Source: Bacillus yapensis (GTDB lineage: Bacteria; Bacillota; Bacilli; Bacillales; Cytobacillaceae). From it: a stretch of DNA of 40,775 bases. Position 1 is the stretch's first letter. Every line of letters begins with the position of its first letter. The DNA lies in NCBI RefSeq assembly GCF_005280205.1, contig NZ_SUND01000026.1:1-40775 (forward strand). The letters are read 5' to 3'. The notes beneath the pieces were generated by a model that saw only the letters and a program-made list of their open reading frames with translations, was not told the DNA's origin and did not search any database. The translations under genes and the position numbers were made by a program. Below are positions 1 to 7,557 of this stretch, piece after piece.

Positions 1-216
1 ACCATCTTTCAGCTTTCGAACATGAGTTCAAAAGCATTATCCGGTATTAGCTCCGGTTTCCCGAAGTTATCCCAGTCTTACAGGCAGGTTGCCCACGTGT
101 TACTCACCCGTCCGCCGCTAAGAATTAAAAGCAAGCTTTTAATTCTCCGCTCGACTTGCATGTATTAGGCACGCCGCCAGCGTTCGTCCTGAGCCAGGAT
201 CAAACTCTCCAATAAA
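1..216 (-). rRNA. 16S ribosomal RNA gene, 5' end only (partial)
   Basis: The complement of this stretch begins with the conserved bacterial 16S start (GAGAGTTTGATCCTGGCTCA, read from about 212 to 193) followed by the conserved GACGAACGCTGGCGGCG and the V1 region. Gene and transcription run leftwards out of the window, so only about the first 216 nt are present. The mature 5' end is placed at about 216 by analogy with the Bacillus TTTAT-CGGAGAG start; the exact processing site is not visible. In B. subtilis, rrnD lies next to ygxA in the same way, which supports synteny. Confidence 0.97.
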
Positions 217-383
217 GAGTAAGAATTAGCTCTTAAATTTTTTCGCGTTAGCGAAAATATTTTTCATTAAAATAAAACTAACGTTGACGTATGATTTGTT
301 TAGTTTTCAAAGTGCAAATAGGATAATTTCCGTTAAGAAATTGTCATCCTTTAATTTCCTCATCGCTCAGAAGCGACTTTCTT
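217..383 (-). other. rRNA operon leader (pre-16S spacer)
   Basis: Transcribed leader between promoter P2 and mature 16S. It contains a short GC-rich hairpin (CGCT-tctg-AGCG type, about 364-377) near the transcript start. Read on the minus strand at about 318-295 it has CTTTGAAAACTAAACAAA, the boxA-like antitermination and processing motif usual in Bacillus rRNA leaders and spacers. An A/T-rich stretch likely forms the stem that pairs with 3' flanking sequence during 16S maturation. No coding capacity is evident. Confidence 0.7.
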
Positions 384-412
384 AATATAACATGTGACGT
401 TGTTACTGTCAA
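384..412 (-). promoter_or_regulatory. rrn promoter P2
   Basis: On the minus strand TTGACA (412-407), a 17-nt spacer and TATATT (389-384) give a near-consensus sigma-A promoter directly upstream of the rRNA leader. Confidence 0.85.
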
Positions 413-480
413 CATCTTTTTAAAAAGAAATCCGTCGTCTAGAAAAGTAATTTTCAATACATTTCGTAGCGACGGATATT

Positions 481-509
481 AATATAACAAGTATTTTTGC
501 AAAGGTCAA
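481..509 (-). promoter_or_regulatory. rrn promoter P1
   Basis: On the minus strand TTGACC (509-504), a 17-nt spacer and TATATT (486-481). It lies 97 bp upstream of P2, giving the tandem P1-P2 arrangement typical of Bacillus rrn operons. Confidence 0.82.
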
Positions 510-526
510 CACTTTTTGATGTTTTT

Positions 527-1402
527 TTAGGATAATTTTTTTGCAACGAAATAATATCGATGAAATACACCCTGCCCTTTGGTTTCTACATTCTTCACAT
601 TAATGAATCCACGGTCTATTAAATACTCAAGTAATATCCCTAGATCCACAGAATACTCTACAAGCTCTTCATGTGTGATCATATCATTAAACGCCCAGAA
701 TTCACGTTCCTCAAGAACTTCTATTAAATGAGTGATTCCTGCCTTTGTACGCGAATAAATAAGAAATTCACTTGCCAAGAAAAGAAGCTCAAGTCGTTTC
801 TCCATTGTTTCATCACTGTTTACTAGCTCCACATAAAGCTTGTAAATTTCAGGTTCAATTTGCTTTACTTGATTCCAGACCGTGACCTCTGGGTGGAACC
901 CATTTTCAATCACAGACAATCTTGCTAAGTGATGTAAAGAATGAATGACATGATTATACGCATCTAAATAGTGTTGGTTTTCAAAAAATGCTTTCCCATC
1001 CATATATCTGCGGATGAGTTTTGCAAATTCTAAGCCCATCTTAATTTTACGACCATAAAAAGGGAACTCTTTCATTTCCTCTTTTAATTGAGCTAAAAAT
1101 TCATTTCGATCAAACACTACTTTTCCATTATACAACCAATCAAATATTCTTCTGTTCGAGCCAAGCAAAATCCACTCTCTTAGTTTTTTCTCAGTTATGA
1201 TATGAAGTGCAGCTTTCTTGCCTTCATACGTGTAATGTTTAACAAAAAGCGGTTGTTCTGCTTCATTTACAATGATTAATAGGACGGTATCAAATGTATC
1301 AGTTGTTGGTATTGAATGTTGGTTCTTTTCTATTGTTAATACACCAAGTGTGTTCGGATGACTTGCCCGCTCTTGATATATCGGACGAAGAATGCCTTCC
1401 AT
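527..1402 (-). CDS. ygxA: nucleotidyltransferase-like protein YgxA
   Basis: A 291-aa cytoplasmic protein recognised by its N-terminus (MEGILRPIYQERASHPNTLG) and by its place between an rrn operon and ygzB, as in B. subtilis. The family is annotated as nucleotidyltransferase-like, with an N-terminal domain resembling that fold and an all-helical C-terminal half. I see no clear catalytic Gly-Ser / Asp-x-Asp signature, so activity is not established. The frame opens at 1417, but three ATG codons follow; GGGGG at 1415-1411 fits best with the third (1402), which also matches the family start. It is transcribed in the same direction as the rRNA, with its stop only about 20 nt before the P1 -35 box. 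The function is unknown. Confidence 0.82.
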   Translation of the reverse strand: MEGILRPIYQERASHPNTLGVLTIEKNQHSIPTTDTFDTVLLIIVNEAEQPLFVKHYTYEGKKAALHIITEKKLREWILLGSNRRIFDWLYNGKVVFDRNEFLAQLKEEMKEFPFYGRKIKMGLEFAKLIRRYMDGKAFFENQHYLDAYNHVIHSLHHLARLSVIENGFHPEVTVWNQVKQIEPEIYKLYVELVNSDETMEKRLELLFLASEFLIYSRTKAGITHLIEVLEEREFWAFNDMITHEELVEYSVDLGILLEYLIDRGFINVKNVETKGQGVFHRYYFVAKKLS

Positions 1403-1554
1403 CATCATTCCCCCCATTTTATTGTTAGCCTATATCTTCGACAATTCTAATTGATTTCCTGCTTAAATTCTAGACATATTTCGACACCCCCACCTCATTA
1501 CCATTTATTTCAATGCTTTGAAATGGTATAGTATTGTTTTAGGAGGGTTCGATC

Positions 1555-1911
1555 ATGGCTAAATATTCAAGTAAAATTAATAAAATCCGCACATTCGCAT
1601 TAAGTTTAGTTTTTGTTGGATTCATCGTTATGTATCTAGGGATATTTTTTAGACAATCAGCTATTTTAATGACAATCTTTATGTTATTAGGCCTACTATC
1701 CATTATTGCAAGTACAGTCGTTTATTTTTGGATCGGCATGCTTTCGACTAGAACTGTACAGGTTAAATGTCCAAACTGTGAAAAACCTACTAAGATTCTT
1801 GGTCGAGTAGATATTTGCATGCATTGCAACGAACCATTAACTCTCGATCCGAACCTTGAAGGTGTAGAATTTGACGAAAAATATAATAGCAAAAAGAATG
1901 TTGAATCCTAA
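1555..1911 (+). CDS. ygzB: YgzB, UPF0295 family membrane protein with zinc-ribbon-like tail
   Basis: A 118-aa protein. Two hydrophobic helices (about residues 13-32 and 36-62) are followed by a soluble tail with two CxxC pairs (CPNC and CMHC, about residues 72-91), which could hold a metal. It matches the UPF0295/YgzB family, conserved beside perR in Bacillus; the role is unknown. The start has a strong AGGAGGG nine nucleotides upstream. A plausible promoter has its -10 TATAGT at 1527-1532, and a 7-bp palindrome (ATTTCAA-N4-TTGAAAT, 1507-1524) lies in the -35/-10 interval and could be an operator. The gene is divergent from ygxA and convergent with perR. Confidence 0.85.
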   Translation: MAKYSSKINKIRTFALSLVFVGFIVMYLGIFFRQSAILMTIFMLLGLLSIIASTVVYFWIGMLSTRTVQVKCPNCEKPTKILGRVDICMHCNEPLTLDPNLEGVEFDEKYNSKKNVES

Positions 1912-1937
1912 TCATATAGTTTGTTCGTAAAATAGAA

Positions 1938-1972
1938 AACAACTCGGTACAATGCCCCGAGTTGTTTTTTTA
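1938..1972 (+). terminator. rho-independent terminator of ygzB
   Basis: A 10-bp stem AACAACTCGG / CCGAGTTGTT (1938-1947 / 1957-1966) with a 9-nt loop runs straight into a T-run on the plus strand. Confidence 0.88.
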
Positions 1973-1999
1973 TATCGTGTTTCCATTTTCCTCAATCAC

Positions 2000-2032
2000 T
2001 AAAAAAATAACTGATAGCTTCAACTATCAGTT
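2000..2032 (-). terminator. rho-independent terminator of perR
   Basis: On the minus strand AACTGATAG / CTATCAGTT (2032-2024 / 2017-2009) is followed by TATTTTTTTAG. The stem overlaps the perR stop codon. Confidence 0.85.
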
Positions 2033-2474
2033 AATGCGCGTCTTTCGCTGAACAATCAGGACACGTTCCGTAAATTTCCATTCTATGATGACTTACTTTA
2101 AAGCCAGTTACGTGTGAAGCAAGATGTTCCACTTCATCCAGACCAGGATAATGGAAATCCACAATTTTACCGCAAGATTCACAAATAACATGGTAATGTT
2201 GAGTGGTAATAAAATCGAACCGACTAGAAGAATCCCCATACGTTAATTCTTTCACTAGTCCAACTTCACGAAATACTCTTAAATTGTTGTAAACTGTTGC
2301 CACACTCATATTCGGAAATTTCCCTTCCAACGCTTTATAAATATCATCAGCAGTTGGATGCGACATCGAGCTTATTAAATATTCAAGTATCGCATGACGT
2401 TGTGGAGTTATTCTCACTCCAGTTCCTTTTAAGGTATCAAGTGCTTCTTTTAATTCATTATGTGACACCGCCAT
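2031..2474 (-). CDS. perR: PerR, peroxide-sensing Fur-family repressor
   Basis: A 147-aa Fur-family regulator. An N-terminal winged helix (to about residue 85) precedes a metal-binding dimerisation domain. The residues known from B. subtilis PerR are present with a constant +2 offset: regulatory metal ligands H39, D87, H93, H95 and D106, and structural zinc cysteines C98, C101, C138 and C141. In the family, Fe(II)-catalysed oxidation of two of the histidines by H2O2 releases DNA and derepresses catalase, bacterioferritin-like and heme or iron genes. It is preceded by its own promoter and a PerR-box-like operator. Gene order ygxA-ygzB-perR matches B. subtilis, supporting PerR over Fur or Zur. 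Confidence 0.95.
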   Translation of the reverse strand: MAVSHNELKEALDTLKGTGVRITPQRHAILEYLISSMSHPTADDIYKALEGKFPNMSVATVYNNLRVFREVGLVKELTYGDSSSRFDFITTQHYHVICESCGKIVDFHYPGLDEVEHLASHVTGFKVSHHRMEIYGTCPDCSAKDAH

Positions 2475-2504
2475 GCCACCTCTTTTCTAGTATAAATTCT
2501 TACT

Positions 2505-2551
2505 TTATAATATTTATAAATAGTGTACTAGGAAACAACTGTATTTGTCAA
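2505..2551 (-). promoter_or_regulatory. perR promoter with PerR-box-like operator
   Basis: Minus-strand TTGACA (2551-2546), an 18-nt spacer and TACACT (2527-2522). Immediately downstream is TTATAATATTTATAA (2505-2519 as read on plus), a 7-1-7 palindrome with one mismatch to the PerR consensus TTATAATnATTATAA. Its position at the transcript start suggests autorepression. Confidence 0.75.
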
Positions 2552-2582
2552 TAATATCAACCCTTGAAGTATCAATATCTCA

Positions 2583-3533
2583 CTAATACCCCCTTGATAA
2601 ATCAATTCGATTTTTATAATTAACACCTTTTTTATTATATGTATGTAGATTTTGCTCAAATATTTCAAAAGCTCTTGGTAAATAATTCTTGGTAATGCTC
2701 GATAAGTGTGGCGTTACTGTTACATTTTCCATTTTCCAAAACGAATGCCCTTTCGGAAGAGGTTCCTGCTCGAATACATCTAAATAAGCATGAGCAATTT
2801 CGTTATTTTCCAAAGCTTTTAACAGAGTCTCGTCCTTAACTAAATCTCCTCTGCCAATATTGATAAAAACTGCTGTATTCTTCATGGCTTGAAAATGTTC
2901 ATATGTTAAAACATTCGACGTTTCGTCAGTGCTTGGCAAAACGGATACAATGAAATCCGCTTTTTCTATTACTTCAGGCACTTCCTTCATTGTATATAAT
3001 TCATCAACATAGTCGACCTGATCGCCACTACGGTTCACGCCAATTGTATTCATTCGGAACGCTTTCGCTAATCGAGCAATTTCTCCACCGATCGCGCCAA
3101 CACCTAAAATGAGGATCGTCTTTCCACATAATTCAGCCATCGGAATTTTTCTGTCCCAGTTTTCATCCGCTTCTCTCTCCGACAACAACTTTGTTTGTTT
3201 TACATATTGAAGCATCGCTCCAAGTGTAAACTCTGCCATTGGAATCTTATGTACTCCTCGAGCATTTGTCACAAGTATCCCTTTTTCCTCACAAGCAGCT
3301 AGAGGCATTTTTTCTAGACCAGCAGACATGACCATAATCCATCTTAAGTTGCGTGCAGAATGAATGAGTTCCTCAGTTAAATCCTCTCCATATGTCATGA
3401 AGACTTCCGCTTCTTGAAAGCTTTCGAAAGCATTCTTCATTCCTTTAAAAAATTGAAATTGTATTTCCGGAAATTTCTTCTGGATGGCTTCTTGTAAAGC
3501 CTGTTCAGGTAAAAGTGATGAAACGATCTTCAT
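2583..3533 (-). CDS. D-isomer-specific 2-hydroxyacid dehydrogenase
   Basis: A 316-aa NAD(P)-dependent 2-hydroxyacid dehydrogenase that reduces or oxidises 2-keto / D-2-hydroxy acids in the cytoplasm. A split catalytic domain surrounds a central Rossmann domain with GVGAIGGEIA (about residues 143-152). The family catalytic triad is visible: Arg in INIGRGDLVKDE (about 228), Glu in FEQEPLP (about 256) and His in TPHLSSIT (about 276). The C-terminal family signature is intact and length is normal. The substrate cannot be read; glyoxylate/hydroxypyruvate-type and phosphoglycerate-like members look alike. It is transcribed toward perR, about 30 nt upstream of perR's -35 region, as a separate unit. 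GGGGGAGC lies 6-13 nt before the ATG. Confidence 0.85.
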   Translation of the reverse strand: MKIVSSLLPEQALQEAIQKKFPEIQFQFFKGMKNAFESFQEAEVFMTYGEDLTEELIHSARNLRWIMVMSAGLEKMPLAACEEKGILVTNARGVHKIPMAEFTLGAMLQYVKQTKLLSEREADENWDRKIPMAELCGKTILILGVGAIGGEIARLAKAFRMNTIGVNRSGDQVDYVDELYTMKEVPEVIEKADFIVSVLPSTDETSNVLTYEHFQAMKNTAVFINIGRGDLVKDETLLKALENNEIAHAYLDVFEQEPLPKGHSFWKMENVTVTPHLSSITKNYLPRAFEIFEQNLHTYNKKGVNYKNRIDLSRGY

Positions 3534-3633
3534 GGATGCTCCCCCTTTTTTCTTTTATTATAATCGTTTGCATTAAAACAATGGTGAAAATGGTCAGAAA
3601 ATTTCCACCAAAATTCTCAACAGATTTTTCACA

Positions 3634-3818
3634 AAGGCTCTTTTCTCATTGATAGTTGCTTTTTGTACAAAAAATCAATGAATTTAACTTTGTTTTAAAT
3701 GATATCTGATCGTAAATCAATGAGAAAAGAGCTTGCAACTAGTTACGATGCACCAAATAACTATTTCTACGTTAAAATCGGCAGTAGGATTTTAACAACA
3801 ACCTTTACGAAAACAGCC
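3634..3818 (+). repeat. dispersed structured repeat, copy A
   Basis: About 185 bp with a second, inverted copy at 28995-29180. It contains a perfect 17-bp inverted repeat (3637-3653 / 3716-3732, GCTCTTTTCTCATTGAT and complement) enclosing 62 nt. A second 9-bp inverted repeat GTTAAAATC / GATTTTAAC follows (3771-3779 / 3788-3796, 8-nt loop). The stretch from about 3736 to 3799 is nearly identical in both copies, while the rest is roughly 70-75% similar by eye. A short frame reads through the conserved core in both copies, but no start or ribosome site supports a gene. Confidence 0.85.
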
Positions 3819-3821
3819 TTC

Positions 3822-3852
3822 ACATAAAAAGAGCAGGTCATTGATGACCTGC
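3822..3852 (-). terminator. putative terminator of the YiiX-like gene
   Basis: Minus-strand stem GCAGGTCAT / ATGACCTGC (3852-3844 / 3841-3833) is followed by TCTTTTTATG. It lies about 110 nt beyond the stop codon of the gene at 3963-4544, the only minus-strand gene that would run into it. Nothing else is seen between 3853 and 3962. Confidence 0.65.
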
Positions 3853-3962
3853 AAGCAACATTTGTCTGAGGAGGTATGCCCTAATACATACATATTCAAA
3901 ACTTGTTTATCGGAGTGGACATACGCACAAAATAAGAAAAATAGGCAATAATTGCAATAACT

Positions 3963-4544
3963 TTAAACTCCTACAACATTTGATACTCTATAAGTATTTG
4001 TCTCTTGCTCAAACGCAGGATATTCATGAAGCTTTCCTTCATATATAAGTTCTAAAATCGGAATATCCACAAAATCATCTGGTCGTATAAGCTCTGGACA
4101 TTTTTTCATCAGATGTAAACCACTCTTCTTTAAAACTGTGGCCACAAACTGCGAGCATGTAAATGCGTTATCTCTTTCCAGTTTCATGTTCATCGCGATA
4201 GCAAAGATCCCCATTAAATTGTAACGATAATTCGCTGAGAAGCTTTCAAACTGGTAAATAATCTTTAATAAGCGAGTATACTGCTCCTCATTAACTGTGA
4301 GCTTGTACAAGACACATCTTGTTTCCTTCCGGTGAAAAAAGACACCTTGATCCATCCGTTCTTTCACAAATCCAGCAGAGAAAGGGTTATTATACACCTT
4401 TCTGCCAAAGCTATAAATATCGTTCAATTCCTCATCCAAGGCGATTGAGACGTGATTATAAGGAAATCTCGTATAGAGCTTAATCATTTTCGAAAACCAA
4501 GTACCTGTATCTGTTAGAAGAATATAGACTGTTTTTTCGGCCAC
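3963..4544 (-). CDS. YiiX/YebB-like permuted NlpC/P60 (papain-fold) protein
   Basis: A 193-aa protein with no signal peptide or membrane helix. The motif order His (PYNHVSIAL, H31) before Cys (FTCSQFVA, C130) is that of the circularly permuted NlpC/P60 or papain-like family, including YiiX/YebB types. Members include amidases or peptidases acting on cell wall peptides and lipids. Whether this one is active is not known, but both core catalytic residues are present. The start is GTG with AGGTAGGTG just upstream. It stands alone, divergent from the MHYT-GGDEF-EAL gene, with a roughly 220-nt predicted leader that carries a structured RNA candidate (4619-4735). The specific substrate is not recognisable. 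Confidence 0.65.
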   Translation of the reverse strand: MAEKTVYILLTDTGTWFSKMIKLYTRFPYNHVSIALDEELNDIYSFGRKVYNNPFSAGFVKERMDQGVFFHRKETRCVLYKLTVNEEQYTRLLKIIYQFESFSANYRYNLMGIFAIAMNMKLERDNAFTCSQFVATVLKKSGLHLMKKCPELIRPDDFVDIPILELIYEGKLHEYPAFEQETNTYRVSNVVGV

Positions 4545-4618
4545 TTTTTCACCTACCTAGATAATTTTTACAAGAATAAATAAGTACATAATTAATAGAC
4601 GTATGAAATGCCCTAATT

Positions 4619-4735
4619 ACTTCATTTTTTTGAAAAAATCCTTAAAAAAATTCATGAAGTTTGCTCAGCTGCGAAATTCCTAGACCATCAGTAGCATGTC
4701 CGATACTAGTCTATCCACATTCCCTGAGCACTTCA
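4619..4735 (-). ncRNA. candidate cis-regulatory RNA (riboswitch- or attenuator-like leader)
   Basis: Read on the minus strand, TGAAGTGCTCAG (4735-4724) pairs with CTGAGC-aa-ACTTCA (4668-4655), a 12-bp closing helix with a 2-nt bulge. It encloses an inner helix TAGAC / GTCTA (4713-4709 / 4685-4681) with a further AGTA / TACT pairing, flanked by unpaired internal strands. The closing helix is followed by TGAA and seven T, as in a terminator. The same ACTTCAT arm plus T-run can pair instead with AAAAAAATGAAGT downstream (4631-4619), which would act as an antiterminator. A promoter lies about 30 nt before the element. No known riboswitch consensus was recognised. Confidence 0.45.
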
Positions 4736-4771
4736 ATTTTCTTAATGATAACATCGATTCGTACGCTTGTT

Positions 4772-4800
4772 TATTTAATTTTTGTTAAAAATGGTGGCAA
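4772..4800 (-). promoter_or_regulatory. predicted promoter for the YiiX-like gene
   Basis: Minus-strand TTGCCA (4800-4795), a 17-nt spacer and TAAATA (4777-4772). Transcription would start near 4765 and give a leader of about 220 nt before the GTG at 4544. Confidence 0.45.
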
Positions 4801-4981
4801 ATAATAGCATCAATTTGATAAATACCTATACACAAAAGGGCTTTACATCTTTGTCTTTGCCTTCTCAAAATGAAAAACAATTGTTTAGTTCGAAAGTATG
4901 ACATAAAATAACTTGTACTATTTTTTTAGTTTAATACTTATATAGATATAGAAAGAAATGAATCAACAAGGAGAAAACGGA

Positions 4982-6982
4982 ATGTATTTCGAAGGAAGTT
5001 ACAACTACTCAATTGTCATCTTATCAATAGCAATCGCAATTTTAGCATCTTATTCAGCTTTAAGTATTTCAGCAAAGGTGGCTCATACAAGAGAAAAAAA
5101 TCGACTTTTTTGGTTATTAGGCGGCTCCCTAACGATGGGTGGTGGCATCTGGTCTATGCATTTTGTCGGAATGCTCGCGTTCCACGTGCCTATGACCGTT
5201 AAATATGACGGGGTCCTTACTGCCCTATCCATGTTAACTAGCTTCCTATCTTCGTTTATTGCCTTTTATATTACGAAAGAACCGAAAAACAATTGGCTCA
5301 AAATGGTGTTCGGCGGGTTCATAATGGGCAGCGGTATTGTGACGATGCATTATATGGGCATGGAAGCAATGATTATGCCGATGGAAATGACTTATGATCG
5401 AAATCTATGGATACTGTCCGCAATTATCGCTTTAGTCGCTTCTTATTCAGCTTTATTCTTGTTTTTGCGTTTCCGAAACCAATCATCAGCTAGTTGGTTA
5501 AAATGGTTATCCGCCATTACCATGGGTTTCGCGATCAGCGGGATGCATTATACAGGAATGAAAGCAACAAAATTTCATTCACATCATGAGATAGCAATGG
5601 ATTCCAGCTCCTCTGTGAATCTTTTTTTATTGTACGGAGTTACTATAACGATAGTGTTAATCTTACTTATCTCTCGGGCTGCCATATTCTTCGACCGAAC
5701 TGTTTTAGAGAAAATGGCTTATCAGGATAATATAACTGGTTTACCAAACCGCAATGAAATGAATCGTTTTTTCGATACGTATGTCGGAAACAAACGTTTT
5801 GCTGTATTATTTATCGATTTGGATCAATTCAAAGTAATTAATGACACGTTGGGCCACAATATAGGAGATATTCTCTTAAAAGAAGTCGGTTGTCGTTTAC
5901 GTAAGTTTTTGCGAAACGGGCAGCAAGTTTATCGAATAGGCGGCGATGAGTTCTTGTTAATCGTTGAAGATGGCGATCAAAAACAAGCAGAGAATTTAGC
6001 TACTGACATTCTGAAAAGTATCAAAGAAGTCTATCGAATTGAGGGAAATGAACTTTATATTACCGGAAGCATTGGGATTAGTATTAGTTCAATCAAAGAA
6101 ACAGATCGTTCGATGTTGCTCAAGACTGCAGACACAGCCATGTACACTGCTAAGAACTCAGGAAAAAACCAATACAAAGTGTACAATGAGCAATCTGGTA
6201 ACACCGAGATTCGAAAAATGGAATTGCAAAAAGATATGCAGTGGGCCTTGGATGCTGAACAGTTTTACGTTGTCTATCAACCAAAATGGAATGTGCAAAC
6301 AAATAGTCTAGTAGGCTTTGAGGCCTTACTCCGCTGGAACCACCCAAGATTAGGCGTGGTTTCTCCTGGTGAATTTATTCCTATTGCCGAAGAAACAGGT
6401 CTGATTGTTTCCCTAACCAAATGGACATTAGACGAAGCTTGCCGTCAATGTAGAAAATGGGAAAGTCAAGGATCTGTTAACCCGATATCGGTTAATATCT
6501 CCATACGACTTTTTCAAACCGATACTTTAATAGATTTCGTAAAAGATGTATTAGAAAAAACTGAATTAGCTCCTCAGCTTTTAGAATTAGAAATCACTGA
6601 ATCCATGGTTTTCCTAGATATTGATGATATCATCCGCCAGCTTCATGCCATCCGTTCACTTGGAGTGAAAGTCTCGATGGACGATTTCGGTACAGGATAT
6701 TCATCAATCGGTTTACTAGATCGAATTCCTATAGATTCCCTAAAATTAGATCGACTTTTCACCAATGATCTTGAGACCTCTAGTAAACGAGCAATTATTA
6801 ATGCCATCCTAGTAATGGCAGCCGAACTGAATTTGGATGTTATTGCAGAAGGTGTTGAAAGCCAGAAACAAATTGAGTCCTTAACTGAACTAGGGTGTAA
6901 CATCATGCAAGGCTATTATTATAGTAAGCCGATGAAAGTCGAAGAAATCGACCCGTGGATTAAATCAAGAGTACTCCAATAG
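4982..6982 (+). CDS. MHYT-GGDEF-EAL cyclic-di-GMP turnover protein
   Basis: A 666-aa membrane protein. Residues about 1-240 form an MHYT sensor with seven hydrophobic helices and three repeats of the motif (SMHFVGM, TMHYMGM, GMHYTGM), a family proposed to bind copper and sense O2, CO or NO. A GGDEF domain follows with the intact RIGGDEF signature (about residue 320), then an EAL domain with FEAL (about 447), EITES, DDFGTGYSS and EGVE motifs, so both cyclase and phosphodiesterase chemistry look possible. The architecture resembles B. subtilis YkoW. The frame opens at 4958, but AAGGAG precedes the ATG at 4982 by 8 nt, so that start is preferred. Which activity dominates is unknown. Confidence 0.9.
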   Translation: MYFEGSYNYSIVILSIAIAILASYSALSISAKVAHTREKNRLFWLLGGSLTMGGGIWSMHFVGMLAFHVPMTVKYDGVLTALSMLTSFLSSFIAFYITKEPKNNWLKMVFGGFIMGSGIVTMHYMGMEAMIMPMEMTYDRNLWILSAIIALVASYSALFLFLRFRNQSSASWLKWLSAITMGFAISGMHYTGMKATKFHSHHEIAMDSSSSVNLFLLYGVTITIVLILLISRAAIFFDRTVLEKMAYQDNITGLPNRNEMNRFFDTYVGNKRFAVLFIDLDQFKVINDTLGHNIGDILLKEVGCRLRKFLRNGQQVYRIGGDEFLLIVEDGDQKQAENLATDILKSIKEVYRIEGNELYITGSIGISISSIKETDRSMLLKTADTAMYTAKNSGKNQYKVYNEQSGNTEIRKMELQKDMQWALDAEQFYVVYQPKWNVQTNSLVGFEALLRWNHPRLGVVSPGEFIPIAEETGLIVSLTKWTLDEACRQCRKWESQGSVNPISVNISIRLFQTDTLIDFVKDVLEKTELAPQLLELEITESMVFLDIDDIIRQLHAIRSLGVKVSMDDFGTGYSSIGLLDRIPIDSLKLDRLFTNDLETSSKRAIINAILVMAAELNLDVIAEGVESQKQIESLTELGCNIMQGYYYSKPMKVEEIDPWIKSRVLQ

Positions 6983-7020
6983 AAAAACGAAGCTACCCCT
7001 TATCGGATAGCTTCGTTTTT
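6983..7020. terminator. bidirectional terminator between the MHYT-GGDEF-EAL gene and bcp
   Basis: A 13-bp stem AAAAACGAAGCTA / TAGCTTCGTTTTT (6983-6995 / 7008-7020) begins right after the first gene's stop and abuts the bcp stop, with T-runs in both directions. Confidence 0.9.
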
Positions 7021-7490
7021 TATGATAGATTTTCCTTAATAAATTGCAGCGCTTCTTCTACATGTCCGCTGACTTTTACTTTCTCCCAAACACCAGCTAC
7101 TTTTCCTTCTTTATCAATGATAAAAGTAGAACGTTCAACACCCATGTATTCTTTACCGAAGTTCTTCTTTAGCTTCCATACACCGTATTGCTCTGCTACT
7201 GCATGATCTACATCTGCGAGCAAAGTAAATGGTAAACCATACTTCTCGATGAATTTTTCATGGCGAGCGACTGGGTCTGGACTCACACCTAATACAACCG
7301 CATCTAATTCCTCGAAGCTTTTATGCTGGTCCCGAAAATCGCAAGCCTCTGTCGTACAGCCCGGTGTCATATCCTTCGGGTAAAAATAGAGCACAACATT
7401 CTTCCCGAGATAATCGGAGAGCTTGACCAGTTTTCCATCACTTGCAGGCAATTCAAAATCTGGTGCTAACTGACCTTTTTCAATCGTCAT
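7020..7490 (-). CDS. bcp: thioredoxin-dependent peroxiredoxin Bcp (PrxQ type)
   Basis: A 156-aa cytoplasmic peroxidase that reduces H2O2 and organic hydroperoxides with thioredoxin. The signature KDMTPGCTTEACDFRD carries peroxidatic C45 and a second Cys at C50, the close-spaced pair of PrxQ/Bcp proteins; C-terminal features are normal. The long frame opens at 7619, but GGAGG seven nucleotides before the ATG at 7490 and the family start (MTIEKGQLAPDFELP) decide in favour of 7490. It is the ygaF equivalent of the perR-bcp-gsaB neighbourhood of Bacillus. No PerR box was seen upstream. The neighbouring potassium channel gene ends 67 nt upstream and may be cotranscribed. Confidence 0.93.
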   Translation of the reverse strand: MTIEKGQLAPDFELPASDGKLVKLSDYLGKNVVLYFYPKDMTPGCTTEACDFRDQHKSFEELDAVVLGVSPDPVARHEKFIEKYGLPFTLLADVDHAVAEQYGVWKLKKNFGKEYMGVERSTFIIDKEGKVAGVWEKVKVSGHVEEALQFIKENLS

Positions 7491-7557
7491 ATGTATTCCT
7501 CCGTTTCGAATTACGATATTTTTTAGCGTATCGAAATGAGAGAGGAAACACAAGCAT

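Noticed and set aside
4619-4981. Cyclic-di-GMP riboswitch upstream of the GGDEF-EAL gene
   Set aside because: None of the GEMM class I or II conserved sequences is present, and the structured element fits the minus-strand transcript better.
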